DNA of 64,000 bases from Bosea sp. PAMC 26642 (GCF_001562255.1 NZ_CP014301.1:248001-312000), one strand, 5' to 3'. Numbered from the stretch's first letter, positions 19,075 through 29,577 are shown. Made by a program: numbers and translations. Notes: generated by a model not told the origin, from the sequence alone.

Positions 19075-19110
19075 GTCATCCCGGGTCTACCTCCGGTCAC
19101 CCGGGATGAC
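19075..19110. repeat. Short perfect inverted repeat, copy E of the GTCATTCC-type family
   Basis: Arms GTCATCCCGGGT (19075-19086) and ACCCGGGATGAC (19099-19110) are perfect complements around a 12-base centre. It falls 31 bp after the amidase stop in a 162-bp gap before the MFS gene and may also act as a hairpin terminator. It looks like a minimal version of the longer repeats with only the ends retained. Confidence 0.75.
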
Positions 19111-19205
19111 TCGCGCTCAAAAGGCATCCGGCAGCCAGAAATCGGGTGGGTTCCGCGCTGCCGTGCTGCGACTGCTTGCATAGTCCCGCAAGCAGGAACC
19201 CGCCG

Positions 19206-20429
19206 ATGCCGTCCCCGCTCCCGATCGCCCTACTGCTCACCGGCGTCCTCGCGCAGTTCGCCGACAAGCTGGCGCTCGACACCATTTCGCTGGCGGCAAC
19301 GCAAGCCGGCGCGAGCCCGCGCCTTGTCGGTCTGTTGGTCGCTGCGCAATCGGCGGCATGGCTGCTGGTCTCGCTGCCGGCCGGCGTCTTCGCCGACCGT
19401 ATCGCTCCGCGTGCGCTGATCCGGCTTGGCGGTGCGCTGATGCTGGCCGGCTCGCTCACCGGGGCGGCGCTGCTCGGCTTCGGCTTCGTCGGGCCGGGGC
19501 TCGCCGCCTCGGCCTTCGTCGCGGCGTCCGGCCCCGTCGTGATCGCGCTTTCGATCTTCGTATTGCTGCCGCGCATGGTGCCCGTGGCGGATCTGCCGCG
19601 CGCCAATGGCCGACTCGAACTCGGGCGCGCGGTGCTGAGCTTCGCTTCGCCGCTCATCGCTGGCTGGGCGGTGGCGCGCGGCGTCGGGTCGCTGGGCCTC
19701 GGCCTCTGTGCGGGTGTTGGCGCTGCCATTCTGGTCGCGGCGGGGCGGTTGCCGGGCGAGGCGCCGGCGCCGCAGCAGCGTCTGCCGCTGCACCGCGCCA
19801 TCGCCGAGGGCGGCGCATTCGTCGCACGCCATCCCTATCTCAGGCCGATCGCGCTTTGCGCCATCGCCTGGAACCTCGCCTTCTTCGCCTTTCTTGCGCT
19901 GTTCGTGCCCTATGCGGCGCGCGTGCTGCTGCTGGATCCGGCCGCGATCGGGCTAGCCTCCTCGATCGCCGGCCTCGGTTCGATCGCGGCCGCTTTGGTC
20001 GGGCCAACGCTTATAGCGCGCCTGCCGACAGGAGCGCTGCTGATCTTCGGCCCCGCAGTCTCGCTCATCGGGGTGACCTCACTGGCGCTCGCCCCGCCAG
20101 CGCTCGGCGTGGCGGCGCTCGGGCTGGCTTTCTTGCTTCTGGGTTTCGGCCCGATCCTCTGGTTCATCACCCAGACCAGCCTGCGCCAGGCGGTTACGCC
20201 GCCTGCCCTGCTCGGCCGCGTCAGCGCAACCTTGACGACGGCGATGTACGGGATGCGCCCCCTCGGCGCGCTCTCGGGCGGCTTCGCCGGCGAATGGTTC
20301 GGGCTGCAGGCGGCGATGGCACTGCCGGTGGCCCTCTTCGCTCTGTCGACCCTGGCGATCGTCGCCTCGCGAATGCCGCAGTTGAGAACGATGCCGGAGG
20401 GGGAACTCACCCCTCAGGCAGCGGAATGA
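19206..20429 (+). CDS. MFS transporter
   Basis: 407 residues from ATG 19206 ([31 protein letters not shown]), with about 12 hydrophobic segments and the loop 2-3 motif [15 protein letters not shown]. The frame extends upstream to 19146, but that stretch is Cys/Pro-rich and not membrane-like. Its 3' end overlaps the convergent pirin gene by 23 bp. Closest in style to drug/metabolite efflux MFS proteins with an enterobactin-exporter-like fold; the substrate is unknown. Confidence 0.88.
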   Translation: MPSPLPIALLLTGVLAQFADKLALDTISLAATQAGASPRLVGLLVAAQSAAWLLVSLPAGVFADRIAPRALIRLGGALMLAGSLTGAALLGFGFVGPGLAASAFVAASGPVVIALSIFVLLPRMVPVADLPRANGRLELGRAVLSFASPLIAGWAVARGVGSLGLGLCAGVGAAILVAAGRLPGEAPAPQQRLPLHRAIAEGGAFVARHPYLRPIALCAIAWNLAFFAFLALFVPYAARVLLLDPAAIGLASSIAGLGSIAAALVGPTLIARLPTGALLIFGPAVSLIGVTSLALAPPALGVAALGLAFLLLGFGPILWFITQTSLRQAVTPPALLGRVSATLTTAMYGMRPLGALSGGFAGEWFGLQAAMALPVALFALSTLAIVASRMPQLRTMPEGELTPQAAE

Positions 20430-21327
20430 ACTCTGCCTCGTCGCCGGGCACCGTGTCGAAGCGGCCGGCTTTCCATTCCGCCTTGGCCTGGTCGATGCGC
20501 TCTTTCGAGGAGGAGACGAAGTTCCACCAGATGTGGCGCGGCCCGTCCATCGGCTCGCCGCCGACCAGCATCAGCCGGCTCTGGTCGAGGGCGAGGATCG
20601 AGATGCGGTCGCCGGGCTTGAAGATCAGCAGTTGCCCCGCGCCGAATTCGTCGCCGGCGATGTCGATCCTGCCCGAAACGATATAGACCGCGCGCTCCTC
20701 GTGCTCGGCGTCCAGCGGCAGGATTGCGCCGGGCGAGAGCACGGCCTCGGCATAGAGCACGTCCCAGGGAAACTTCACCGGCGACGTCTCGCCATAGGCC
20801 GAGCCCATGATCAGGCTGATCCGCTTCCCGCCTTCGACGATGCGCGGCAGTTCGGGCGCGGCATGGTGGATGAACTCCGGCGCGACCTCCTCATGCGTCT
20901 TCGGCAAGGCGAGCCAGGCCTGGATGCCGTAGAGGCGCGGCCCGTTGGCGCGCGCCTCCAGCCCGGTGCGCTCGGAATGGACGATGCCGCGTCCCGCCGT
21001 CATCAGGTTGACCGCGCCCGGCTTGATCGCCAGCGCCGTGCCCAGCGAATCCCGGTGCATGATCTCGCCGTCGAAGAGATAGGTCACGGTCGAGAGGCCG
21101 ATATGCGGGTGCGGGCGCACGTCGAGCCCCTCGCCGAGATGGAACTCGGCAGGCCCCATCTGGTCGAAGAAGATGAACGGGCCGACCATCTTGCGCCCGA
21201 TCGAGGGCAGGGCGCGGCGCACCGAAAACCCGCCGAGATCATGGGCGCGCGGCACGATCACCTGCTCGATCGCCTGGCAGGAGCGGGCATCGCCCAGGAC
21301 GGGGTCTTCGGCAGGAAGTTGGGACAT
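20407..21327 (-). CDS. Pirin family protein
   Basis: 306-residue bicupin. The N-terminal metal-binding cupin shows [19 protein letters not shown] with the HxH pair plus a later histidine and glutamate (IVHSERT), as in pirins and quercetinases. The C-terminal pirin domain begins near residue 190. ATG 21327 follows GGAG-like sequence (GGAGTTCCC on the coding strand). Converges and overlaps with the MFS gene. Exact role unknown; some pirins act as quercetin dioxygenases or transcription cofactors. Confidence 0.93.
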   Translation of the reverse strand: MSQLPAEDPVLGDARSCQAIEQVIVPRAHDLGGFSVRRALPSIGRKMVGPFIFFDQMGPAEFHLGEGLDVRPHPHIGLSTVTYLFDGEIMHRDSLGTALAIKPGAVNLMTAGRGIVHSERTGLEARANGPRLYGIQAWLALPKTHEEVAPEFIHHAAPELPRIVEGGKRISLIMGSAYGETSPVKFPWDVLYAEAVLSPGAILPLDAEHEERAVYIVSGRIDIAGDEFGAGQLLIFKPGDRISILALDQSRLMLVGGEPMDGPRHIWWNFVSSSKERIDQAKAEWKAGRFDTVPGDEAEFIPLPEG

Positions 21328-21509
21328 TGGGAACTCCGGCTGGTCGCAACTTTGCTGCGGGCCCAGAGCCCAGGCAAGCGAGCATTTCGAAAACAGATCA
21401 GCGGTGAACTAAAACGTGAATTATACGCTATTACAACCTAAGGTAGTGTGTTTTTGTTGTGCCTCGCGGGCTGGCGAATGGTCTCCTCCATCAGGTTGGG
21501 AGCTTGGCA

Positions 21510-23513
21510 ATGACAAAACGAAATGTGGTGGATTGGCGGCAACCCCGGGAGGGCTTCCTGTCCATCCTCACCTTCATCCTCCTCATGCTGACGGCAGGAC
21601 TGCTGATTCAGACTTCGTTTGGCAACAATAAGCAGCTTCGCCCGGCGATCTGGTCAGCGATGTTTCTGGCGATCGTGACACCGATCGCGATCATCGCGAT
21701 CCGCCATGAGATTAGGGTCACACGGATAAAGCTGATCTCGCTCTTTGCCGATACGTTCAATTTTGTCACCCAGTCGGGCAAGAACCAAGGCATAGCCGCG
21801 CTCATCGACCCCGCCCGCGGCGCCAATGTCTCGTTTGAATTTGTCAAGGGCAAATACTACGCCGACATCGATCATCAAGATGGCATTGAGCCGACGCTGG
21901 AAGACGTGCCGCGTCTGCCGATGATGTTGAGGGCCGACTGGATGCTGCTGTTCTGCGCGATCCCGTATATGGGCATCGCTTGGTTCGGCACCTTTCTTCT
22001 GTGCGCGCCGCTGGTCGAGGTGATCTATTTCAGCAAGCTCCATGCGATTGGTTCGTGGTTCAGGCCAAGCGTGTTGGGAGCCGGTGGCCTCGACCTCAAT
22101 ACGATCAACGATGCTGTCGCACTTGCGTCGCAGCACGGCAATGTCGTGACCATCGCGGTGCTCGCCTTCTCCGGTGCGTATTTTTACAGTCTGCGGCTGC
22201 TACTGAGGGCAGTCGCCGTCTTCGACCTGTCGCCGGTCACATTCCTGCGTTGCTTCGTACATATCCTGCTGGCGATCCTGCTCGCGGTGGTGATCTACCG
22301 TGTCTTTCCATCTGGCGAAGGCTGGTCCAACGCACTGGCCCGCGTCGGGGATGTGCTCCGGGCTACCGCTGGTGTCGCAACCACACCGCAGCCTGCGATC
22401 CCGAACGTCTGTACGCCCGCCCTCTGCCCGCCGGCCGGCGCCGCTGGAAGCGTCAGCGCGCTGTGGCTGATCGTGGCCTTCGGCCTCGGCTTCGTTCCTG
22501 ACGCCGCGCTGCAGTTCGTGCTTCAGAAGAGCGGTTTGAACTTCAAGGAGCGCTACAGCGACCTCGAGCGGCACACCAAGCTCGTGCCGGTCACGATTCT
22601 CGACGGCATCGACAGTTTCATCGCCTATAGACTGGAAGAGGCCAACATCTTCGACGTCCAGAACCTCGCGACCGCGAACCCGATCATGCTGCACATCGAA
22701 AGCCCCTTCGGCATCTACGAGACGATCGACTGGGTCGCCCAGGCGCAGCTTTGCACGGTCGCCGGGCCTGACCGCTTCCTGCTGCTCAAGACACTCAATA
22801 TCCGCACGATCTTCGATCTCGAGCGCGCCGTCATGCCGCGCGTGCTCGATCCGGGCCCCGAGGGGCTGGCAGACCAGGCGGCAACGGCGGCTGCCGCCGC
22901 AGCCAGGGCGAGAGCCCATGCGCAGGCAACGGAACTCGATGCCAAATTCGCTGGGGCGGCACTCGCGGCACTGCAAAAACCAGGCGGTTCGGGAACGCCG
23001 GAAGAGATCGACAAAGCGAAAGTAGCGGAGGAAGCGAAGACAGCCGCAGATAAAGTTGCAGCGAAGGCCGCTGCGGAAGCAAAGGACGCAGAAGCCGCCG
23101 CGGCAGCCTCCGCTGCTACTGTCAAGGCAGTTGCCGAGGCCATCGGCGTCCTGAGGGCGACGCTTCCGGCGGCATCGATAAGCCTGCCTGCCGTTCCCCC
23201 GCCCACCAATGCCGGCGTCAAACCTCCAGTGGTTGAAGCCAAAAACTTAGCAGCCGAAACCGGCAAGTCGCCGGCCGAACCAGGCGCCTCGGTTATCGCT
23301 GCGATTGGCAACATCTTGGTCCGCGACAACATCCGCGACCAGGCACTGCGCAAGGCGCTCATCCTTGGCAACCCTGGCTATGAGGGCGCGCCCTCTCTGG
23401 AGACGACCCGCCATATGGTCATGGTGATGATCGACGATCTCCACGTCCACCGCCTGCGACAGGTCTGGAAGCATATTGCCAGGCAGTTGGGTGACCGGAA
23501 CGGCTATCTTTAG
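21510..23513 (+). CDS. Large membrane protein of unknown function with helix-hairpin-helix-like and Ala-rich C-terminal regions
   Basis: Not recognised. 667 residues from ATG 21510, preceded by GGGAG. Predicted by eye: six membrane segments (about 16-36, 44-65, 143-165, 210-235, 246-265, 313-335) separated by a soluble 66-140 loop. After the last segment comes a region (about 360-445) with two repeats of the type R/LLEE-x-N-I-x-(D/T)-(V/I)-x-(N/D)-L that resemble helix-hairpin-helix units, then an Ala/Lys/Glu-rich helical linker (about 452-545), a Pro-rich hinge (550-575) and a conserved-looking C-terminal domain (595-667). The upstream 100 bp is markedly AT-richer than the surroundings. No partner gene is adjacent on its strand. 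Confidence 0.8.
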   Translation: MTKRNVVDWRQPREGFLSILTFILLMLTAGLLIQTSFGNNKQLRPAIWSAMFLAIVTPIAIIAIRHEIRVTRIKLISLFADTFNFVTQSGKNQGIAALIDPARGANVSFEFVKGKYYADIDHQDGIEPTLEDVPRLPMMLRADWMLLFCAIPYMGIAWFGTFLLCAPLVEVIYFSKLHAIGSWFRPSVLGAGGLDLNTINDAVALASQHGNVVTIAVLAFSGAYFYSLRLLLRAVAVFDLSPVTFLRCFVHILLAILLAVVIYRVFPSGEGWSNALARVGDVLRATAGVATTPQPAIPNVCTPALCPPAGAAGSVSALWLIVAFGLGFVPDAALQFVLQKSGLNFKERYSDLERHTKLVPVTILDGIDSFIAYRLEEANIFDVQNLATANPIMLHIESPFGIYETIDWVAQAQLCTVAGPDRFLLLKTLNIRTIFDLERAVMPRVLDPGPEGLADQAATAAAAAARARAHAQATELDAKFAGAALAALQKPGGSGTPEEIDKAKVAEEAKTAADKVAAKAAAEAKDAEAAAAASAATVKAVAEAIGVLRATLPAASISLPAVPPPTNAGVKPPVVEAKNLAAETGKSPAEPGASVIAAIGNILVRDNIRDQALRKALILGNPGYEGAPSLETTRHMVMVMIDDLHVHRLRQVWKHIARQLGDRNGYL

Positions 23514-23533
23514 TAGCAATGACCCGTCGGCGC

Positions 23534-23791
23534 CTACTTATCCACGTCGAGCGCCGTGGTTCCCGTCGGCTTGCCGTCTGCACCGAGCGTGATCTTCTCG
23601 ATGCGGGCTTCGGCCTGCTTCAGCAGCGCGTCGCAGCGCGCCTTCAGGGCCTCGCCTCGGGTGTAGATATCGATTGATTCCTCGAGCGGCACGTCGCCCC
23701 GCTCGAGCCGGGTGACGATCGCTTCCAGTTCCTTGAGCGCCGCCTCGAACGGCAGGGCTGCGATATCGGCGTTGCTCTTGGCATCGGTCAC
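23534..23791 (-). CDS. xseB: Exodeoxyribonuclease VII small subunit
   Basis: 85 residues, the usual size. [20 protein letters not shown] is the family signature, followed by [19 protein letters not shown] and a helical C-terminus. Partners with XseA (not in the window) to degrade single-stranded DNA. Converges with the 667-residue membrane protein gene (20-bp gap). Confidence 0.95.
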   Translation of the reverse strand: MTDAKSNADIAALPFEAALKELEAIVTRLERGDVPLEESIDIYTRGEALKARCDALLKQAEARIEKITLGADGKPTGTTALDVDK

Positions 23792-23849
23792 GGCGTGATT
23801 CCCTTTTGCCGTAGCTTATCGGCAGCGCCGTTGCCTGCCGCAACCCCGC

Positions 23850-24314
23850 TCACACAGGTAGCGCCGAACTCTTCTTGATCGTCCGCAGCGTCAGCGTCGA
23901 CTGCACCCGCGTGACGCCGGGCAGTTGCGTGATGATGTCGGTGTGGATGCGCTCGAAATCGGCGCTGTCGCGGTAGATCACCCGCATCAGATAGTCGTGC
24001 GCGCCGGCCAGCAGATGGCATTCGAGGATTTCCGGCAGGTTCTGCACGGCTTGCTCGAAACCCTCCAGCGAGGCCCGGCCCTGCTGGTCGAGCGTGACGA
24101 AGACGAAGGCGGTGCCCGGAAAACCCGCGATCTTGTCGTCGAGCAGCATGGCATAGCCGCGGATCAGCCCGCTTTCCTCCAGCTGCCGGACCCGCCGCAG
24201 ACAGGCCGAGGGCGACAGATGGACCTTGTCGGCAAGCTCGGAATTGGTGATGCGACCATCGGTCTGCAGGATGCGCAGGATCGTGCGGTCGCGGGAATCG
24301 AGATCGATCGTCAT
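23850..24314 (-). CDS. Lrp/AsnC family transcriptional regulator
   Basis: 154 residues. N-terminal winged helix-turn-helix (RILQTDGRITNSELADKV and LSPSACLRRVRQLEESG) and C-terminal RAM ligand-binding domain (VFVTLDQQG, LAGAHDYLMRVIYRD). Start ATG 24314 (MTIDLDSRDRTILRILQ) places the HTH where it belongs; a longer frame adds non-conserved residues. Lies 58 bp upstream of xseB on the same strand. A target cannot be assigned; Lrp types of this size often control amino-acid genes. Confidence 0.92.
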   Translation of the reverse strand: MTIDLDSRDRTILRILQTDGRITNSELADKVHLSPSACLRRVRQLEESGLIRGYAMLLDDKIAGFPGTAFVFVTLDQQGRASLEGFEQAVQNLPEILECHLLAGAHDYLMRVIYRDSADFERIHTDIITQLPGVTRVQSTLTLRTIKKSSALPV

Positions 24315-24507
24315 GCGGTGGCGGGCTCCGGTAGGACGATATGGCAGCAAAATAGGCTTCGCCCATCGCGCCCTGTCCTGCCCGATGCATTGTCGCAAAA
24401 CGTGAGCGATGCAAGCAACAATCTGCGCCGATTGACGAAGAATGCGCCAGATATCGACGCGTCACGAGCGAGGGGCCGCACGAAGCTTCCGGTTGCGGCG
24501 CGGTCGC

Positions 24508-25020
24508 TCAGGTCAGTTCGACTTCGAACGGCGCGCCTTCGAAGGCCTCGGCGCCCCGGCCGATCCGGGCGATCGCGCGTTGCATTCGCCCGTCCCGTCC
24601 CAGTATCGCGTCGCCGAGCGCGACCAGCCTTGCATTTGGCGTCGCCGAGGGAGAGGCCGCGCGCAGGCGCAAGGCGATCTCGTCCTCATCGCGGTCGGGG
24701 CCGAGCGCGCAGGCCGCGATATAGGCCGCCGCCGTCGACCGGCTGATCCCGGCCCAGCAATGGATCACGATCGGCGCGGCACGATCCCATTCGCGCATGA
24801 ACCGCAGGAAGCGCGCGACATGCTCTTCGCCAGGCACGATATGACCGTCCATTGGCGTCGTGATGTCCGACATGCCGAGGAAGAGATGGCGCTCCTCGTC
24901 GATCCCGGGCGGGCATTCGACGACCGTGTTGACGTTGATCAACGTCACGACATGGCTGGCCCGAACGGCGGCCACCGTCTCATGCAGTTTCGACAGAGAC
25001 GAGACGTGCAGGGTCGGCAT
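24508..25020 (-). CDS. Tyrosine phosphatase-like protein (CX5R)
   Basis: 170 residues from ATG 25020 (MPTLHVSSLSKLHETVAA). The phosphatase P-loop is HCWAGISRSTAAAYIAA with Cys88 and Arg94, the dual-specificity/PTP signature HCX5R. A candidate general acid is Asp52 or Asp58 in the SDITTPMDGH loop. No signal peptide or membrane segment, so cytoplasmic. It looks like the short alphaproteobacterial protein-tyrosine-phosphatase-like family; its substrate is unknown. Confidence 0.85.
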   Translation of the reverse strand: MPTLHVSSLSKLHETVAAVRASHVVTLINVNTVVECPPGIDEERHLFLGMSDITTPMDGHIVPGEEHVARFLRFMREWDRAAPIVIHCWAGISRSTAAAYIAACALGPDRDEDEIALRLRAASPSATPNARLVALGDAILGRDGRMQRAIARIGRGAEAFEGAPFEVELT

Positions 25021-25163
25021 GGCGGGCTCCGAGTAGGTCGATGAGATAGGCCACCCCGGCGCTGGCAGGCAAGCCTGCAGGTCGGCCCATGTGCCAGCCA
25101 TGTTCGCAGCGACCGCGTCATGCTCTACAAACGCGGCGCACGTCTCCGAAATCCAAGGCCGAA

Positions 25164-25727
25164 ATGAATCTCTGGTTCCGACTGCTCTGGCTGCTGCTGG
25201 CGACACCGTTCCGGCCGAGGCTGGTTGCTCCCTTCGCGCCGTCCGTGCTTCGCTTCCGGGTCTGGTTCAACGATCTCGACACCAGCCCGCACATGAACAA
25301 CGGCCGCTACTGGACCTTGATGGATCTCGGCCGGACCGATCTCATGCTCCGCAGCGGCCTCTGGCGCGCCGTGCTGCGCCATCGCTGGCTGCCCGTCGTC
25401 AATGCCGGCACCATTCGGTTTCGACGCGAACTGCGGCTGTTCCGGCCCTTCCGGGTCGAAACGAAAATCCTCTGCTGGACGCAATCCTGGCTCGTGATGC
25501 AGCATCGCGTCCTGAGCCGCGGTCGCGACGGCGCCGAGATCGTGGCGGCCGTCGCGCTGGTGCGCGCGGCCCTCTACGACAAGCGCGAACGCAGCTTCGT
25601 GCCGGTTGCGCGGCTGCTCGGCGAAATCGGGCGGAATGCCGAAAGCCCGCCGCAGAGCCCCGAGGTCGCGGCCTTTCTCGCTTCGGAGGATGCGCTGCGC
25701 GCAGCCGCTCCATCGTCGGACGCTTGA
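25164..25727 (+). CDS. Acyl-CoA thioesterase, THEM6-like hotdog protein
   Basis: 187 residues. Hotdog-fold thioesterase with the FNDLDTSPHMNNGRYWTLMD motif (about 36-55), in which the Asp/His/Asn cluster matches 4-hydroxybenzoyl-CoA/THEM6-type thioesterases. The N-terminus (MNLWFRLLWLLLATPFRP) is hydrophobic and could be a membrane anchor. ATG 25164 follows AAGG. Converges with the hybrid kinase gene (21-bp gap). Confidence 0.85.
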   Translation: MNLWFRLLWLLLATPFRPRLVAPFAPSVLRFRVWFNDLDTSPHMNNGRYWTLMDLGRTDLMLRSGLWRAVLRHRWLPVVNAGTIRFRRELRLFRPFRVETKILCWTQSWLVMQHRVLSRGRDGAEIVAAVALVRAALYDKRERSFVPVARLLGEIGRNAESPPQSPEVAAFLASEDALRAAAPSSDA

Positions 25728-25748
25728 CACGCGCAGATCGGGCTCGGC

Positions 25749-28700
25749 CTACTCTGCCGCCAGCCGCGTCGCGCGCCATTGCGCCAGCAGCGCCCGGAGC
25801 GCGCCGGGCTTCAGCGGCTTGTTGAGCAAGTGCACCTCCAGCGCCATCGCCGCCTCACGCACCTGCGGCGACCGGTCGGCCGTCAGCAGGATCGCGGGCA
25901 TTGACCCTGTCGAGCGCTCGCGCAAGGCGCTGATCGCGCTCAGCCCGTTGCCGTTGTCGAGGTGGTAGTCGGCGATCACCACGTCCGGCTGGCATTTCGT
26001 CGCGCGCAGGGTCAGCGCCTCGTCCAGGCCTGCGGCGGTATCGACCGTGCAGCCCCAGCCTTCCAGCAGCAGCTTCATCCCGTCGAGGATGGCCGGCTCG
26101 TTGTCGATCACGAGTAGCCTCAATCCTGCCAGCTGTCCGGCCGGAGCCTGTCTTGGCGAGGCGCCCGTCGTCATCGCCGGCAGCGGCGAGGCGCGCGGCA
26201 CCAGCACGCAGAAGCGCGTGCCGCGTCCGGGCGTCGAGAGCAGCGTCAGGCGGTGGTCGAGCGTGCGCGCGATGCGCTGGACGATGGACAGCCCGAGGCC
26301 GAGCCCGCGCGCCACCTTGGCGCCTTGGTCGAGCCTCTGGAACTCGCGGAACACCGTCTTCTGCTTGCTCTGCGGGATGCCGAGCCCCGTATCCAGCACC
26401 TCGACGCTGATCTGTCCGCCCCGTCTGCGACAGCCGACGAGCACCTTTCCGTTCGGTGTGTATTTGATCGCGTTCGAGATCAGGTTCTGCATCAGCCGGC
26501 GCAGCAGCCGCCGGTCGGAACGCAGCGCCAGCGTGGTCGGCATCAGCACGAGTTTGAGCCCCTTCTCCTGCGCGCTCGGCTCGAATTCGCGCTGCAGCTG
26601 CCGCATCAGCTCGTCGACACGGAAGGACGTGATCTCGGGCTTCAGCGCGCCGCCATCGAGCCGCGAGATTTCCAGCAGCGCGGTCAGGATCTCCTCCACC
26701 GCATCGAGCGAGGCGTCGATGTTGTCGGCTAGGTCGGGATGTCCCGCAGCGCGGTCGCGCTCGACCAGCGAAGCGGCATAGAGCCGGGCCGCATTGAGCG
26801 GTTGCAGGATGTCGTGGCTGGCAGCCGCTAGGAACCGCGTCTTCGAGGCGTTCGCCTCCTCGGCCTCCCCCTTGGCGCGCTGCAGCTCGGTATTGACCCG
26901 CAGGATCTCCTCGGTGCGCTCGACGACGCGTCGCTCCAGGCTCTCATTCGTCCGCTCCAGCTCCTCCTGCGCCTCGACCGCCTCTGTGATGTCGGTATAG
27001 GTCGTCACCACGCCGCCATCGGGCAGCGGATTGGAGCGGATCTCGATCACCTTCTTCGACGGGTAGAGCCTGAGCCGCACCGGTTCGCGATCGCGCACGA
27101 AGCTCTGCAGGCGCGCCGCCATCAACTCGTCCTGCTGGCCGTCGCCATAGGCGCCGCGTGCCGCGTTGAAGCGCACCACCTCATCAAGTCCCGTGCCGAA
27201 CCGCACCAGCGAGGGCGGCAGATCGTAGAGCTGGATGAAGGCCTGGTTCCAGGCGAGCAGGCGCAGGTCGCGGTCGAGCACCGTGATGCCCTGGCCGGCA
27301 TGGTCGAGCCCGTGCTGCAGGATGTCGCGATTGTACTGAAGCGCCGCCGACGCGTCGTCGAGCAGCTTGAAGGCGGCCTCGGTCGAGAGGTTGCGCCGCC
27401 GCAGCAGCAGCGACAGCACTAGGCGCGACGAGGCCGCGCCGATCGCCGAGGAGAGCAGGTGCTCGCCGAAGCGCAGCAGATGGATGTCGGCCTCGCGATT
27501 GCCGATCGAGGCCGCGCCGCGGCTGGCCGCGAAGCCCTCGAAAGCGCGTTGGGTCCGCTCCTGCCCGAGATAGCGCCCGATCGTCGATTGCAGCTCGGCC
27601 TCCGTGACGCTGGAGCGCCACAGCGAGAAGGACTGCGCCATCGTAGCATGGCCGGATTCGACGAAGGCATTGGCCTGCAGCCGCTCCATCGCGTTCGCGG
27701 GGCGCAACAGCGAAAAGCCGATATAGGCCAGCACATTCAAACCAAGGCTCCAGAAGACGCCATGGGGCAAGGGCGGCCAGTCGAGGCCGAACAAGGCTTC
27801 CGGCCGCAGCGCCGCGATGCCGAGCGGACCCTCCGTGACGATCGTGTGCCACGCCCCTCCCGGGTGGACCAGGCTCGGCATCAGCAGCGTATAGGCCCAG
27901 GTCACGATGCCGATCGTCAGCCCGGCCGCGGCGCCCAGCGCCGTACCGCGTCGCCAGACCAGTCCGCCGAAGAAGGCCGGCGCGATCTGCGCCGTCGCCG
28001 CGAATGACAAAAGGCCGATCGAGACCAGCGCGGCCTCGCCCGCCGCGCGATAATAGGCATAGCCGAGCAGGATCACGATCAGGATCGCAATCCGCCGGAT
28101 GATGACGACCTTCGAGCCGAGATCGCCGCCGGCCGTGCCGTTATTGGCGCTCTGCGACGTCAACATGGCGACCGATCGCGCCGGATCGCTTAGCCCCCCG
28201 CGCCCGCGCAGCAGCAGCGGCATGAAGAGATGGTTCGAGATCATGATCGCCAGCGCGACCGAGGCGACGATCACCATCGCGGTCGCAGCCGACAGGCCGC
28301 CGACAAAGACCAGCAGCGCGATCATCCCCGCCTTGTGCTGCAGCGGCAGCAGCAGCACGGTCATGTCGCGGTCGATGCCGGGGCCGGGCATCAGAAGTTC
28401 GCCGGCCATCGCCAGCGGTAGCACGAAGAGATTGATCAGGACGAGATAGAGCGGAAACATCCAGGCGGCGCGGCGGACATCGCGCGGGTCGCGGTTCTCG
28501 ACGATGGTCATGTGGAACTGCCGCGCCAGCAGAAGCGAGGCGCAGGCCGACAGCAGGGTCAGCGTCAGGAAGGTCGGCCAGTTCGAGGTCCGCTCCCACA
28601 GCGGCACGCCGCTCGGCAGATTGGCGGCCCGGGTGAAGAGGTCGGCGGTGCCGTCGAACAGGCCGTAGACCACGAAGATGCCGAGGACGAGGAAGGCGAC

Positions 28701-29318
28701 GAGCTTGATCAGCGATTCCACCGCGATCGCGAGCACCAGCCCGTGCTGATGCTCGGTCGCATCGATATGGCGCGTACCGAAGGCGCAGGCGAAGCCCGCC
28801 AGCACCATCGCGACCAAGAAAGCCAGGTCGCTCAGAATCGGCACGTCCGGCGTCAGGGCCTGCCCGCCGACGGCGGTCAGGAAGACCGACAGCGAATTGG
28901 CAAGCGCCTTCAGTTGCAACGCGATGTAGGGCAGGGCCCCGATCACCGCGACGATGCAGACCAACGCGGCGACCCGTTCGCTCTTGCCGTAGCGTGCGCC
29001 GACGAAATCGGCGATCGAGGTGATGTTCTGCGACTTGGCGATCTCGACGATACGCGAGACGAAACGGTGGCCGAAGCCGATCACCAGAATCGGCCCGACA
29101 TAGATTCCGAGGAAGTCGAGCCCGGCCTTGCTGGCGAAGCCGACAGAGCCGTAGAACGTCCAGGAGGTGCAGTAGACGCCGAGCGCCAGCGCATAGATCG
29201 TCGTGCGCGCCCGCCCGCTCATCAGGTGCCGGCCCGACGTGTCCGCGACATGAGCGACCGTGAACAGGCCGCACAGATAGGCGAGCGCGACCAGGATGAC
29301 GGACCAGGCGGGGATCAT
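25749..29318 (-). CDS. Hybrid histidine kinase with N-terminal sodium:solute symporter domain
   Basis: 1189 residues. An ideal GGAGG sits 5 bp before ATG 29318. Residues 1 to about 500 form 12-13 membrane segments of the SSS/PutP fold. PAS domains follow (LLAWNQAFIQLYDLP; about 650-770), then a coiled helix, the HisKA H-box ASHDILQPLNAAR with phospho-acceptor His835, HATPase_c (N box NLISNAIKYTP near 949, DTGLGIP near 976, GLGLGL near 1005) and a C-terminal receiver (about 1063-1185) with phospho-acceptor Asp1117 in VVIADYHLD. The CbrA/NahK-like layout suggests that a nutrient moving through or binding the transporter module is sensed. No response regulator lies next to it. Confidence 0.94.
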   Translation of the reverse strand: MIPAWSVILVALAYLCGLFTVAHVADTSGRHLMSGRARTTIYALALGVYCTSWTFYGSVGFASKAGLDFLGIYVGPILVIGFGHRFVSRIVEIAKSQNITSIADFVGARYGKSERVAALVCIVAVIGALPYIALQLKALANSLSVFLTAVGGQALTPDVPILSDLAFLVAMVLAGFACAFGTRHIDATEHQHGLVLAIAVESLIKLVAFLVLGIFVVYGLFDGTADLFTRAANLPSGVPLWERTSNWPTFLTLTLLSACASLLLARQFHMTIVENRDPRDVRRAAWMFPLYLVLINLFVLPLAMAGELLMPGPGIDRDMTVLLLPLQHKAGMIALLVFVGGLSAATAMVIVASVALAIMISNHLFMPLLLRGRGGLSDPARSVAMLTSQSANNGTAGGDLGSKVVIIRRIAILIVILLGYAYYRAAGEAALVSIGLLSFAATAQIAPAFFGGLVWRRGTALGAAAGLTIGIVTWAYTLLMPSLVHPGGAWHTIVTEGPLGIAALRPEALFGLDWPPLPHGVFWSLGLNVLAYIGFSLLRPANAMERLQANAFVESGHATMAQSFSLWRSSVTEAELQSTIGRYLGQERTQRAFEGFAASRGAASIGNREADIHLLRFGEHLLSSAIGAASSRLVLSLLLRRRNLSTEAAFKLLDDASAALQYNRDILQHGLDHAGQGITVLDRDLRLLAWNQAFIQLYDLPPSLVRFGTGLDEVVRFNAARGAYGDGQQDELMAARLQSFVRDREPVRLRLYPSKKVIEIRSNPLPDGGVVTTYTDITEAVEAQEELERTNESLERRVVERTEEILRVNTELQRAKGEAEEANASKTRFLAAASHDILQPLNAARLYAASLVERDRAAGHPDLADNIDASLDAVEEILTALLEISRLDGGALKPEITSFRVDELMRQLQREFEPSAQEKGLKLVLMPTTLALRSDRRLLRRLMQNLISNAIKYTPNGKVLVGCRRRGGQISVEVLDTGLGIPQSKQKTVFREFQRLDQGAKVARGLGLGLSIVQRIARTLDHRLTLLSTPGRGTRFCVLVPRASPLPAMTTGASPRQAPAGQLAGLRLLVIDNEPAILDGMKLLLEGWGCTVDTAAGLDEALTLRATKCQPDVVIADYHLDNGNGLSAISALRERSTGSMPAILLTADRSPQVREAAMALEVHLLNKPLKPGALRALLAQWRATRLAAE

Positions 29319-29577
29319 TCGGCCTCCTTCGCCGGCGCTGAGCAGCGGCTGTCCGTTCAGGCTCCGGCGCCTGCCCAGCCTAGCGCTGACACTCGACCCT
29401 CGCCATAGCCCATTCGGTGTGGTTGTTGCCGGCAATCGTCAGCCATCAACAGGGTTTGCCCTCACCAGCGACCGTCGGGCTTCTAACCGACCTCCGACTC
29501 CGTTAGCGTTTTAATCTCGCCGCGACGCGACCAGTCACGCTGTTCTGAGGACAGCGACCAGAGAAGAGGCCTGAGCC

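Noticed and set aside
19372..20686. Alternative frame overlapping the MFS gene, ending inside the pirin gene
   Set aside because: The MFS frame has membrane segments and the right motif; the alternative is Arg/Ala-rich.
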